The notes under the pieces were generated by a model. That model made no database searches, was not told the DNA's origin, and was given only the letters and a program-made list of their open reading frames with translations. Shown in pieces: positions 48,061 through 59,390 of a DNA stretch of 64,000 nucleotides. The DNA is from Seriola aureovittata (Eukaryota; Chordata; Actinopteri; Carangiformes; Carangidae). Both the position numbers and the translations under genes were made by a program. The stretch spans positions 20,627,853 through 20,691,852 of the forward strand of contig NC_079383.1 of the NCBI RefSeq assembly GCF_021018895.1. The letters are read 5' to 3'. Positions within the stretch are counted from its first letter, which is position 1; each line of letters starts with the position of its first letter.

Positions 48061-48236
48061 TCATGGTGGCGCCAGAGGAAAGACGAGGTGATCACCGAGG
48101 TAGTTTGTATTCAAACTATTCCCTGTTCTCTGGGGATCGCGATTGTCCGTGCCAAATTTCAAAGCAATCCATCCATCAGTTGCGGCGTTTGAGTGACGCT
48201 GGACTCTCCGTTTTAACGATTTAGCGTGGCTAAAAA
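48061..48236 (+). mobile_element. R1 interspersed repeat, 3' part
   Basis: TCATGGTGGCGCCAGAGGAA, GAGGTGATCACCGAGGTAG, TGCCAAATTTCAAAGCAATC, CATCCATCAGTTG and the end TTTAGCGTGGCTAAAAATG. The terminal GTGGCTAAAAA matches the R1 end at 30657. Confidence 0.75.
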
Positions 48237-49104
48237 TGTTAACACATCCGCGGCCCTCATTTGTCACTGTTGAGCTTGAATAATTTCCTCTATAAAGTGA
48301 AGGTTTTTAGTTGCAGACGTAACTGAACCGAATCATTTCTCCACCGTGATTGTGTTGTCTCCGATGACTGGACGGAGACCGCACGTCCTGTAGTGGAAGA
48401 CGCTGTAGCCTTGACCATGACGCTGACAGCACGGCCTCGGTCGCCGGATAATGCTATTCAACCCTAATGAGAGCCAAGACTCGACATTGACTCTGCTTTC
48501 CAGTATGATTTTGATGGGCAGCTCTGCTGTCTCATGGACATTCGGAAGCTGCCACAAAAGGCTGTCTTGAAAGTCATTCGATCGAAAAGTGATGCCAGCT
48601 CAATTGGAATTGCAGACACTGAGACACTCCCTCATTTGCCCCTGGCTGAGTGTCCTCAGAGCCTGTCTGATGCTTTTCCTGAACAAACTTTTCTTTTTTT
48701 TTCTTTTAATATGAAGTGACTTGGAAAACTCAGTTAGGTAAACACTTTATTTAGTTTTTCAAGGAGAACCACTTTAGTTATAACAAGAATAGAAAAACAA
48801 AGTCTAGGTTTGTTTCACCACTTACCAATGTGCAAGGTATTAGGTCTGAGAGGCTGAAAGCTGAAGTGTACATTTGTAATCAGCACCTGGTTGTCTTTTC
48901 TGGATGAGGAAAAATGCATGTTCATCTTAAATGTAGATGCAAAAAGAATTCATATGATGCAATACAATGTTCAGTGCTGATTCAGGAAGTGTCGCCTTCG
49001 TGAAATGAGGTCAAAAGTCTGGTTGGTAGGGAGCAGAGCCGTTTTTTTATATATAATATTGTAGAAAAACATAAAATGAGACTGACAGGATTTCATTTGT
49101 TTTG
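48237..49104. other. Non-coding DNA, nothing recognised
   Basis: No gene recognised. 48330-48560 is somewhat GC-richer with several CpG and open frames on both strands (74 and 61 codons), but without recognisable protein features. Confidence 0.45.
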
Positions 49105-49350
49105 CAGGTAGTTAGTACAACAAAGCACTGGACAGCTTCCAAACGATGATGGCGCTTGATGAAGAAGTCACAGGGTTATCCATCATGACAGCAGTTCAAC
49201 CTAAGGTGGGACATGAATGTCACTACAAAGCTTCACGGCTATCCATCCAATAGCTATTGAGATACCTCACTCAATAACAAATAACTTGGCGATCCACATT
49301 ATAGTTGCGGAGATAATACAGTCCGGACCAGAGTAGTGGAGCGGTATCCA
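49105..49350 (+). mobile_element. R1 interspersed repeat, middle part
   Basis: GATGATGGCGCTTGATGAAG, GGGACATGAATGTCACTAC, TATCCATCCAATAGCTATTG and CAGTCCGGACCAGAGTAGTG follow the R1 order. Confidence 0.7.
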
Positions 49351-49523
49351 CATTCGGCCTGGTGACAGATATCTAGCTGAAGTTTAAGTCTGTCACATTC
49401 TCACCGTCTCACTCTCTCTTTCTCCTCTTCTTTGACTCTTTTAAACAATATTCCCCAATCGTGAGGGACCGGCTGATGCGATGGGAAGGTGTGGGGACGT
49501 CATTTGATGCTGGCAGCGAGCCA

Positions 49524-49559
49524 CATCATCATCAACAACAACCACAACAACAACAACAT
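49524..49559. repeat. (CAT)n/(CAA)n trinucleotide tract
   Basis: Four CAT-type units followed by about eight CAA-type units with one CCA interruption; it generates a poly-Val/Asp run on the minus strand. Confidence 0.9.
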
Positions 49560-49645
49560 ACGAGTCATGTGAGCCGCGGTGCAGTTTCCCACTCGGCTTC
49601 CTGAAACCGGCGCATGGAAGGAGATGAGCGCACAAGAGCAAAAAC

Positions 49646-49665
49646 AGAGAAGAGAGAGAGAGAGA
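49646..49665. repeat. (AG)n microsatellite
   Basis: About 9 AG units with one early interruption. Confidence 0.9.
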
Positions 49666-50390
49666 TTTAACAGCTTGTGGAGGTGACCTGTGACAAAGTG
49701 CTGCGAACTTGTGAATGCACTTCATCAGGAAGTGGACATCGATTTGAACTGAATTATTATACACAGTTTTTTTTTTTTTTTCAGTTTCCCCCGGTGTAAA
49801 ACTGTTCTCATTTTTCTATGAGTTCTTTGAGTCAATGTTCCACCACTCCACAACTAATGGGCTTGTACTGCCAGCAGGCAGCTAGCACAGGCAGATAGCT
49901 GAGGCTGAGGATTTTTGTGACATTCTGGCTGATTGATTTTTGATCTCCATGTTATTTAAAGTTAAATAAATACTCCATGTTATTGCAAAATTGCATAATT
50001 TCTATTCTGTTGCCTTGCTGTTTACACTTAATCACTGACATCACGTTCAGAGTAAAATCTCTATAGGATTGCCTCCCTGTAGAGCGCTATAGGAAGCATA
50101 ATCAGAGTCTTTTTATGTATTGTGTCCCTTTTTTTTTTTTCACCGTGTAAAACATAATTTCCAGTAGGAGATTACTGGCCCTTGTATGCCATGATAAGAC
50201 TACACAACATCATGGTAATGCTGGCCCGCATACAACAGACGTAAGAAAATACGCTTTCAGAATGACAGTTGGTCATTTTATCCAGTGCACTGTGACATAA
50301 AAGAAGACAATCAGTGTAGCATCTTAGGACGCGCCAAAGCAAACTAGCATGTCAGATTTGTTTTTTCCCTTTGTTATCTTAGTGTGACAG

Positions 50391-50405
50391 CCCCCCCCCC
50401 CCCCC
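50391..50405. repeat. Poly-C tract, 15 bases
   Basis: Run of C followed by TCCTCCTCC. Confidence 0.95.
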
Positions 50406-50609
50406 TCCTCCTCCACTTACACTGTGAATATAATTCCTCATCCCTCCATCCTTCTCTGCAGACCGAGACACATCAAGAGACAGACATGATCAAAAACAAT
50501 GAAAAATGTTGTATAATTTGAGTGTGGCTTAAGGAATTAGGATGAAAGACTTCCATAAAATTATTCACTGTACAAATGAGCAGTGAGCTTCTTTAATGTG
50601 TTCATGGAT

Positions 50610-51020
50610 GGATTACTGATTAGGCCCACAGAGCTCACACACAGGGACCCAAGTGGTCAGGCTTTTGGGGGGTGGGGGGGGGGGGGGGGGGGGGGGGTCG
50701 AGACCTAAGCCTCTGCATGACTTAACTTTTTTTTTTTCCCGTTGAAAAGTCAAACAAACAACCGCAGCAAAACTGCAAAAATGACCAAAAAGACACACAA
50801 AACAGAATGAGATGCAGCGGAGGCCATAAAGACGCACAAACAGGGGACCCACAAAGAGACACACAAAACTAGTTCAGAGAAACAGAGCGACAACAAATAG
50901 AAAACAGAAAACTCTCAAAGTAACAACACGGAGACACAAAGCCAGCACAAAGAGACAAAAGGCGACTACAAAGAGACAAACAGCGGCAAAGCAGAAGGCA
51001 CAGAACTAACTAAGTGATGC
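50610..51020. repeat. R7 composite: G-tract plus ACAAAGAGAC minisatellite
   Basis: Begins GGCCCACAGAGCTCACACAC, GACCCAAGTGGTCAGGC. It contains a G-tract of about 31 bases with one T (50667-50698), then GTCGAGACCTAAGCC. From about 50755 to 51010 is a degenerate minisatellite of 10/20-base units (CACAAAGAGACA, CTACAAAGAGACAAAC, CCACAAAGAGACACAC). This combination is a repeat I remember from percomorph genomes. Pro-rich frames on the minus strand come from the G-tract. Confidence 0.7.
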
Positions 51021-52279
51021 AAAATGATCATAAACAACTATTTTGTAGTTGTAGCTCCCGTGTAGGCGGGAGGGCGCTATGAATTTAGTTTTCCAGAACA
51101 AAATGCACGACCCTATCATTTCAAGTAAAAAAAAAAAACAAAATAATAATCTTGACGTGTGCTACCAGAGAAAACATCTTCCACCACAGTCTCTTGGTTC
51201 AGGTCAGAACCGTGGGAGAGATCATTCTGGTAAATTAATCTTGTCTTTCCAATATGTGGTTGACTCACTCAGTCCCCGCACCGTCAGTTTGACAAAGTGC
51301 TGAGGGACAGCTAACGAACCAGATGCCCTTACATGCACCTGAAAGGAGCATGCAAAAAAAAAAAAAAAAAGAGAGAGAGGAGATACTGCTGGGTTCATTT
51401 CCCTGTTCACTCAGATAACAGAATTTTTTTTGAACCTGCGAGCTGCTGCATAGATAATCGTGCCACCTCTGCTTTTTATCTTTCTCATATCTGTGGCCTG
51501 CAAACTCATATCCATACAGAGTGATACCGCTGCGGCAAAAAACCATCACGAATTAAAAGCTTTTGGCAAATTCGTGACAATGAGGTGCTTCTGCTCATAA
51601 TGCCACATCATTTGCAGTGCTGTTTCTAACCACTCCAGCTCAGACGCTGCATATTGGCAGAGTGTAACTGAGTCTGTTTTGTTTTTTTTTTCTTCCCCCT
51701 CATTGTTTTTGATATAAAAGCCTGAAACACATCAAACTTAATAAAGAAACTTTCCAGATGCTCTCAGACTTTTCCCGCCCCTTTGCGCCTCCCTGCACAC
51801 CTGCCGCTCATTAAGTCCCACAGTGCATATGTCTGCCACGTTGCTGCTGTCACTCGCCACAACATCAGTGTTGCTTGGCTGTCATTGCAGGCCAGACGCT
51901 CATGTCTATGGCTGCCAGCTGGTTTTGAACCTGCTGCTTGTCTCATTCCTTATAGATTTGTTTGCCTTTTTTTTTAGACTGTTGTAATGTTGCCCAACTT
52001 ATTGCCCATAGTTTGAACTAAAGTGCTTATAAACTGCTCCACTTTCTGTGCCTCCCTTTGGCTCCTCTTCCTTGGAGACTAGTACCATGAACTTTTGGAA
52101 AGATTCAGTCTTTTAAACATTTTTGTCATGAACTACAGCGAAACTACCAACTTAAGGAAATCTATATTGTCTAATAGGAAAAACTGTGTAGCTACATGTT
52201 GCTACTAAACGTGTTGAATGCATTTCCTTCCTCAGGAAATTTTGTTTAGTATCTATCTGATTCTTGATGAGGCCCTAGA
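51021..52279. other. Non-coding DNA; poly-A/(GA)n at 51354-51380
   Basis: No gene recognised. Another A run lies at 51127-51138 and poly-T near 51681-51690. Confidence 0.5.
51354..51380. repeat. Poly-A joined to (GA)n
   Basis: About 17 A followed by four to five GA units; explains Lys/Arg- and Phe-rich frames across it. Confidence 0.9.
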
Positions 52280-54362
52280 ATATCCTGCCGAACATTAATC
52301 CAATACCTGCTGGTGACACACATGCCCTTATTGCATGCAGAGGCCGGTCTGGATCCGTCCCAGCTTTAAGTCATGGCTTTGGATTTCCTTGGGCCGAGGA
52401 CGATGATGAAAGTCATTTCCACTTCCTCAACCTGCTCCATCTGACAAGCTCGGCTCTGCTGTTGGCAATCCACCAGCTCACCGACACCACATCCAACATG
52501 GATACACGCCTCCGAGCACTAGAGAATCCCTCATCTGCCTTGTCAAATCAACCCCACACATCTATTTAATGACACCACATCTTCCAGCTGCCTCGACCTG
52601 GCGTTCCAGCCAAGAACTTCCCAAGCATAATCTTGCCAGCGCCTTTCCTGCATCCGCCACAGGTTTTCAGACCGCTCTGCCCCCAGGCCAACAAAACTCC
52701 AGTAAAATATCCTCCCTTCCTCTGCAACAGTCCTGCATTAAACTCAAACCCACTATTGGCTACTTATGGAAGTAAATTCAGCCAATAATTAAATGAAAAA
52801 TTGCAGCATCAACTTTAAAAAGCCATGAGACAGCCTGGAATCTGTGTGTCCCCTGCTGCGGCGCTATCACTACAATCTCTGCCCTCATTTCATGCAGTTG
52901 AGACGTTCGTCACCTCAAGCCAACCTTTTATATCCACAGTCTAGTGGCAGGAATTCAATTTCACGTTAGATGTTTTGATCCCGTGTTCCCCAGTCTGCTC
53001 AGCAATCCAACAATAAACTTATTTAGAGGCCCAGTTTACGGGACCCCAGGTCACCCATTTCCCTCTCCATCCTGCAGCAGATGCGAAGAGTGGTCGTCAA
53101 GGTTTATTCTCACCTTTCATTGATTCCCCTCTTGATGCTGTATCTCTCCTAGCTTTTTACGAGTGTTTGTACGTCTTCCACTTCTTTTTATGCTTTCTTG
53201 AGATGTCACACTCTCTCTGATTTTAACCTTTCATTCTGATTTCTATCATATCTTTCTCAGACGTATCAAGGTTGGGGGAAGTCTTCAGTTGTAATTGTGC
53301 GTATAAATTCTGAGTTCTGTCCATAAGTCCTTGCTAAAATTTGACAAGTGAGACCTATCATCACTCCCTCCTCTCCCTCTCCTTCATCTACCTTCTTTAA
53401 AAATCCATGTCAAAAGCTTGGTTTGTTTTTTTTTTTTCCATCTCACTGAAAAGATGAAAAAGATCTCTGCCTGCATCGATACTCTTTTCAAATTGGCGCT
53501 GCTGCTACCTCAGCAGAAAATGTAAAACGAGGTAGCATGCATCTGGTCCTTTTTCGTCATATATTCGACAAGACCAGTCAGCCATGATCTCTTAAAGCCA
53601 CAACATAACAAACTTTATATCCAGTGGCGGTAATTCATGCTTTCTGTCATCCACAATAATTCAACCTTTCTCTCACACCCACACATTCTTTCCTGCCCTT
53701 TTATTTATATTCTTGTCCCACATTCATACAAACGCTCTTCAGTGGCTTTCATCTGCCGGTGAGCATTTTGTATCTTTCCAGGTCTTAATCTGCCAGTGCT
53801 CATTTGTTCCTCTGATGATCTGATCCACCTCTCCACTATTATCCAGTGATTTCACCGGGTTCTGTGTGCAGGCTTTCCTCACCATCCAATGAGAATATTT
53901 AAACCACCTTACCTGCCGCTCGCTCATCCACCGCCGTTGGCTGCATTTCACACGGCTCCATCCTTCTACATCTCCTTAATGGACGGGGTCAACAGCAAAG
54001 TCTTGATTAAATGAAGTTTCTGCATTCATGTTAATTTGTCTTTCCTGATTGAACATTGTTTACATCCACGTGTACCTGCCAGCAGTCTTGTTGGCTGGAC
54101 CGCAACAGCAGCAATACACTGATCCTCGCCTCCATTACGGCAACCCAACTACTTTCATTAAATGTATTGTTATTACTAAAGGAGGCAGAGGAATAACTAA
54201 ACATAAGACTCACACAGGAGACAGAAAACCGCCATGACCAACTCTACATATCAAACAGAGGGAGTTAGACATAAAAACCTGCCTCTAACAAAAGTCTGTT
54301 ACGTTCTGGGGTTGGAAGTAAATTAAGGCTAAATTACTGTACAAAATAAGAAAGTCCGTCTC
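52280..54362. other. Pyrimidine-biased non-coding stretch
   Basis: C/T-rich on the plus strand for most of its length, with poly-T at 53428-53439. Between 52281 and 52566 one plus frame is open for about 95 codons without an early ATG, with a heptad-like part (N-M-D-T-R-L-R-A-L-E-N). This could be a decayed coiled-coil segment of a retroelement gag or ORF1, or chance. Nothing else is recognisable. Confidence 0.35.
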
Positions 54363-54369
54363 GGGCCCC

Positions 54370-54442
54370 AGTGGTTCACCTAGTGGAGCACCTGCCATTT
54401 GGGCGGCAGTGGCCTGTGTTCGAGTCCAGCCTGTGTCTCCTT
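54370..54442 (+). mobile_element. tRNA-like SINE head, degraded
   Basis: CCCCAGTGGTTCACCTAGTG has an A-box-like spacing to GTGTTCGAGTCCAGCC, which fits the polymerase III B box (GGTTCGANTCC) with one change. TGTGTCTCCTTTTGC follows, as in a common teleost tRNA-like repeat whose text continues CCCTTTGCTGCATGTC. Acceptor-stem pairing is poor, so it is not a functional tRNA gene. Confidence 0.5.
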
Positions 54443-55366
54443 TTGCTAAGACTATTACTGAAAGTGTTAATTAAATATATATAATAAGTAAATACAGCCG
54501 AAATCACACCAGTCTTTGTGTTTTAATTTATGTGTTTGATGATTTTGTCAGAATTCATCACAGTTATAAAATCAGGATTTGACCAAAGGCGGTCCAGATA
54601 TATACTTGGTTGTGACCTGGTCTTGTTTGTCCTCTGCCTTTTGTTGGTGTATTGCTGCAGGTCTTGCTGCAGTACCATCAGTGCATCAGTGGAATGGTGT
54701 GAAACCACTGTTAGGAATATGTATCACGTTTCCCACGTGCACGTGTCCTTGTGCACATCAACAAAATCAAAGTCACATGAACTATACCTCCATATCGCTT
54801 TTTTTTTATTTTATATTCTTTCTAAACAAATCGCTTTTACATAATCCGTGTTTACAAAAACAGTCACAGCCAGTGCAGCTTTTAGCCCTGTTTGGCATTT
54901 TGCTGTATTTACATGCAGATTTATTTAAGTTATTCAGCCACAGTTGCAGCGAAGCATTTTATCACATATGTGTGAAAAGGGAAACAACAGAGGAAAAATA
55001 CTGGTTGGTTTGGTTCTTGTTGGTGCATCACTGCAGGGAGAAGGGGGGAAAAACTCTTGCTGTCTGGTCCACACTCCCCGCCTTTACTGTTGATGCTTTG
55101 CACCCAAATAGGAGCGGGCAAGAGGAAACCAAATCCTCGTATCCATTAAAGCTGTGACGCTGAGGGGTCCGCAACCACTTCAGAGGAACAATTCTTCTCA
55201 GATAGATGACTCGGGGACAACCCACTGGGCAAAATTTGCTCTGAGTATTACAGATTCCAAATGACCACCCTGCCAAACACAGTTATCTCTCTTAACATAT
55301 GGTTTCTAATATTAGAAAGAGATTAGCGCCTGCCTTGAATCATCATTGTCAGAGAATGCGAGGGTG
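54443..55366. other. Non-coding DNA; longest open frame in the window
   Basis: A plus-strand frame of 192 codons runs 54579-55157. It overlaps a second open frame, includes a poly-T-derived Phe run, and shows no domain, signal or family resemblance. With no splice or promoter support I treat it as chance. At 55351-55375 the word AGAGAATGC occurs twice, the second copy being the left edge of the duplication below. Confidence 0.45.
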
Positions 55367-56148
55367 AGAGAATGCAAAAATGTACTACAAGGAATATTAT
55401 TTGAAAAATATTTGCAAGTTGCCTCTAAAGGTCAAGTTGAGGTCCTCTTTTCTGTAAGCAGGTCAAAATGAAACCAATGTCCGCACTAATGCCGGGGAAT
55501 TTTGATCTGTGATTACCTTCAGGGGTCTGAAAAAGTCTGAAGTGTGAAAATCTGGAAATTGCACCATGAAGCAAAAAACCTGACCGCCTGTACCCTTATT
55601 GCTCTGAGTGGCAATGTGACCCATTTTTTAGAAACTACATTTTTGCCCTGATGTCACGCCATAGAGGCCACATGAGCAACCATTAGTGCCCCTCTGGTCA
55701 GAATAAGTGCCTCTCTGCTGTGACCTAAAGGGGAAATGAACAATAACGTCAGCCCTGCAGACGGAGGAGCTGTCGCTATTTCATTTAAACCCCATTCCCA
55801 CACACAACTGTCCATGCATGAGTAATTATGACATTGCATTATGGCAACAAGAAATCTGTTGAGGGGGGAAAATGGTTGGCACACAACTAGAGGGATTCAT
55901 GTTTTTGTTTATCTGATTTGTGCAATGTAAAAGTTCATTTTAAGCCTGGGAAATGTTATCAAGTGTTTACCCTTGTTAGCATGTCCATATGGTATTTTTT
56001 TTATATATATAATAAAAGACGTGTCATGAGCAAATTGAGCAGTTAACGCCATCGATGAGTATTTCCACCTTGCTAAGTCGCTAATTTTAGTCACAACAGA
56101 CTCCTCGCCTGAGTCTGAGTCTGACTGAGGCTCAAACATGTGGCTGAG
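55367..56148. repeat. Duplicated flank, copy A
   Basis: This 782-bp block recurs at 58542-59323, offset exactly 3175 bp. Reading both copies side by side I saw one base difference (A at 55485, G at 58660). The contents are mostly low-repeat DNA (CATGCATGAGTAATTATGAC, GCATTATGGCAAC), then a TATA-rich tract near 55997-56012. The last ~85 bases are part of E1 on the minus strand. Near-identity implies a very recent event, gene conversion or a collapsed/expanded assembly. Confidence 0.95.
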
Positions 56149-56215
56149 TCTCTCTGATGTTTCCTCCTAACGCTAACTTTCTGGATACGCTCTGCTCTTT
56201 CACCGGTCACCCAAA
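56065..56215 (-). pseudogene. E1 protein-like segment, frameshifted, copy A
   Basis: On the minus strand V-T-G-E-R-A-E-R-I-Q-K (about 56209 down to 56177) aligns with V-T-G-D-R-A-M-L-I-Q-K at 41151. F-E-P-Q-S-D-S-D-S-G-E-E-S (from 56136 down) aligns with F-E-P-Q-S-E-P-D-S-Y-E-E-S. A few extra bases between the two parts (GTTAGCGTTAGG region) break the frame and give a stop. The N-terminal half lies inside the first 209-bp unit, the F-E-P half in the flank. The copy cannot encode the joined segment. Confidence 0.45.
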
Positions 56216-58543
56216 CCTTTGTCATTACAGAGAGCGAGAGTTAGCATTAGTGCAACCAACAACACCGTCTCGAGCTCACAGCATAAACAAATAAAAGATG
56301 CTTAAACTTCTGATATGTCTGCTAGTTGCAGCTTTTGGTGAACAACCTACTCCTCACTCTCTCTGATGTTTCCTCCTAACGCTAACTTTCTGGATACGCT
56401 CTGCTCTTTCACCGGTCACCCAAACCTTTGTCATTACAGAGAGCGAGAGTTAGCATTAGTGCAACCAACAACACCGTCTCGAGCTCACAGCATAAACAAA
56501 TAAAAGATGCTTAAACTTCTGATATGTCTGCTAGTTGCAGCTTTTGGTGAACAACCTACTCCTCACTCTCTCTGATGTTTCCTCCTAACGCTAACTTTCT
56601 GGATACGCTCTGCTCTTTCACCGGTCACCCAAACCTTTGTCATTACAGAGAGCGAGAGTTAGCATTAGTGCAACCAACAACACCGTCTCGAGCTCACAGC
56701 ATAAACAAATAAAAGATGCTTAAACTTCTGATATGTCTGCTAGTTGCAGCTTTTGGTGAACAACCTACTCCTCACTCTCTCTGATGTTTCCTCCTAACGC
56801 TAACTTTCTGGATACGCTCTGCTCTTTCACCGGTCACCCAAACCTTTGTCATTACAGAGAGCGAGAGTTAGCATTAGTGCAACCAACAACACCGTCTCGA
56901 GCTCACAGCATAAACAAATAAAAGATGCTTAAACTTCTGATATGTCTGCTAGTTGCAGCTTTTGGTGAACAACCTACTCCTCACTCTCTCTGATGTTTCC
57001 TCCTAACGCTAACTTTCTGGATACGCTCTGCTCTTTCACCGGTCACCCAAACCTTTGTCATTACAGAGAGCGAGAGTTAGCATTAGTGCAACCAACAACA
57101 CCGTCTCGAGCTCACAGCATAAACAAATAAAAGATGCTTAAACTTCTGATATGTCTGCTAGTTGCAGCTTTTGGTGAACAACCTACTCCTCACTCTCTCT
57201 GATGTTTCCTCCTAACGCTAACTTTCTGGATACGCTCTGCTCTTTCACCGGTCACCCAAACCTTTGTCATTACAGAGAGCGAGAGTTAGCATTAGTGCAA
57301 CCAACAACACCGTCTCGAGCTCACAGCATAAACAAATAAAAGATGCTTAAACTTCTGATATGTCTGCTAGTTGCAGCTTTTGGTGAACAACCTACTCCTC
57401 ACTCTCTCTGATGTTTCCTCCTAACGCTAACTTTCTGGATACGCTCTGCTCTTTCACCGGTCACCCAAACCTTTGTCATTACAGAGAGCGAGAGTTAGCA
57501 TTAGTGCAACCAACAACACCGTCTCGAGCTCACAGCATAAACAAATAAAAGATGCTTAAACTTCTGATATGTCTGCTAGTTGCAGCTTTTGGTGAACAAC
57601 CTACTCCTCACTCTCTCTGATGTTTCCTCCTAACGCTAACTTTCTGGATACGCTCTGCTCTTTCACCGGTCACCCAAACCTTTGTCATTACAGAGAGCGA
57701 GAGTTAGCATTAGTGCAACCAACAACACCGTCTCGAGCTCACAGCATAAACAAATAAAAGATGCTTAAACTTCTGATATGTCTGCTAGTTGCAGCTTTTG
57801 GTGAACAACCTACTCCTCACTCTCTCTGATGTTTCCTCCTAACGCTAACTTTCTGGATACGCTCTGCTCTTTCACCGGTCACCCAAACCTTTGTCATTAC
57901 AGAGAGCGAGAGTTAGCATTAGTGCAACCAACAACACCGTCTCGAGCTCACAGCATAAACAAATAAAAGATGCTTAAACTTCTGATATGTCTGCTAGTTG
58001 CAGCTTTTGGTGAACAACCTACTCCTCACTCTCTCTGATGTTTCCTCCTAACGCTAACTTTCTGGATACGCTCTGCTCTTTCACCGGTCACCCAAACCTT
58101 TGTCATTACAGAGAGCGAGAGTTAGCATTAGTGCAACCAACAACACCGTCTCGAGCTCACAGCATAAACAAATAAAAGATGCTTAAACTTCTGATATGTC
58201 TGCTAGTTGCAGCTTTTGGTGAACAACCTACTCCTCACTCTCTCTGATGTTTCCTCCTAACGCTAACTTTCTGGATACGCTCTGCTCTTTCACCGGTCAC
58301 CCAAACCTTTGTCATTACAGAGAGCGAGAGTTAGCATTAGTGCAACCAACAACACCGTCTCGAGCTCACAGCATAAACAAATAAAAGATGCTTAAACTTC
58401 TGATATGTCTGCTAGTTGCAGCTTTTGGTGAACAACCTACTCCTCACTCTCTCTGATGTTTCCTCCTAACGCTAACTTTCTGGATACGCTCTGCTCTTTC
58501 ACCGGTCACCCAAACCTTTGTCATTACAGAGAGCGAGAGTTAG
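56149..58543. repeat. Perfect 209-bp tandem array, 11 copies plus 96 bp
   Basis: The unit starts TCTCTCTGATGTTTCCTCC and repeats exactly every 209 bases: TTCCTCCTAACGC occurs at 56161, 56370, 56579, 56788, 56997, 57206, 57415, 57624, 57833, 58042, 58251 and 58460. I saw no differences between copies. The last unit is cut after GAGAGTTAG and joins flank copy B with a 2-base (AG) overlap. Each unit holds, on the minus strand, the E1 segment with V-T-G-E-R-A-E-R-I-Q-K, plus about 110 bp of AT-rich DNA containing AATAAA. No 5S rRNA, tRNA or snRNA sequence is in the unit. Confidence 0.97.
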
Positions 58544-59323
58544 AGAATGCAAAAATGTACTACAAGGAATATTATTTGAAAAATATTTGCAAGTTGCCTC
58601 TAAAGGTCAAGTTGAGGTCCTCTTTTCTGTAAGCAGGTCAAAATGAAACCAATGTCCGCGCTAATGCCGGGGAATTTTGATCTGTGATTACCTTCAGGGG
58701 TCTGAAAAAGTCTGAAGTGTGAAAATCTGGAAATTGCACCATGAAGCAAAAAACCTGACCGCCTGTACCCTTATTGCTCTGAGTGGCAATGTGACCCATT
58801 TTTTAGAAACTACATTTTTGCCCTGATGTCACGCCATAGAGGCCACATGAGCAACCATTAGTGCCCCTCTGGTCAGAATAAGTGCCTCTCTGCTGTGACC
58901 TAAAGGGGAAATGAACAATAACGTCAGCCCTGCAGACGGAGGAGCTGTCGCTATTTCATTTAAACCCCATTCCCACACACAACTGTCCATGCATGAGTAA
59001 TTATGACATTGCATTATGGCAACAAGAAATCTGTTGAGGGGGGAAAATGGTTGGCACACAACTAGAGGGATTCATGTTTTTGTTTATCTGATTTGTGCAA
59101 TGTAAAAGTTCATTTTAAGCCTGGGAAATGTTATCAAGTGTTTACCCTTGTTAGCATGTCCATATGGTATTTTTTTTATATATATAATAAAAGACGTGTC
59201 ATGAGCAAATTGAGCAGTTAACGCCATCGATGAGTATTTCCACCTTGCTAAGTCGCTAATTTTAGTCACAACAGACTCCTCGCCTGAGTCTGAGTCTGAC
59301 TGAGGCTCAAACATGTGGCTGAG
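58542..59323. repeat. Duplicated flank, copy B
   Basis: Counterpart of 55367-56148 at +3175 bp, with a single substitution seen (58660). It starts inside a broken 209-bp unit rather than in unique DNA. The left breakpoint therefore postdates at least part of the 209-bp repeat. Confidence 0.95.
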
Positions 59324-59390
59324 TCTCTCTGATGTTTCCTCCTAACGCTAACTTTCTGGATACGCTCTGCTCTTTCACCGGTCACCCAAA
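59240..59390 (-). pseudogene. E1 protein-like segment, frameshifted, copy B
   Basis: Identical to the copy at 56065-56215, shifted 3175 bp, with the same frame break. Confidence 0.45.

Larger units (their letters stand above)
49351..50609. other. Non-coding DNA with simple repeats
   Basis: No gene recognised. A 107-codon minus frame (49441-49764) is built on the trinucleotide tract below and is rejected. Poly-T at 49767-49781 and poly-C at 50391-50405 are present. Confidence 0.5.

Noticed and set aside
49441..49764. 107-codon minus-strand frame with hydrophobic segment and poly-Val
   Set aside because: The Val/Asp run is the translated CAT/CAA microsatellite; not gene-like.
54370..54442. 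Functional tRNA gene
   Set aside because: B-box-like word present but acceptor and anticodon stems do not pair convincingly; better explained as a SINE head.
54579..55157. Longest open frame, 192 codons, plus strand
   Set aside because: No domain, family resemblance or signal; overlaps another open frame; contains a poly-T-derived Phe run; no promoter or splice support.
55654..55884. Identical 76-codon frames at 55654-55884 and 58829-59059
   Set aside because: Their identity is explained by the 3175-bp duplication, not by protein conservation; no domain.
56149..58543. CRISPR array or 5S rRNA/snRNA tandem cluster
   Set aside because: The 209-bp units are contiguous with no variable spacers and contain no 5S, tRNA or snRNA sequence; the setting is a vertebrate genome.
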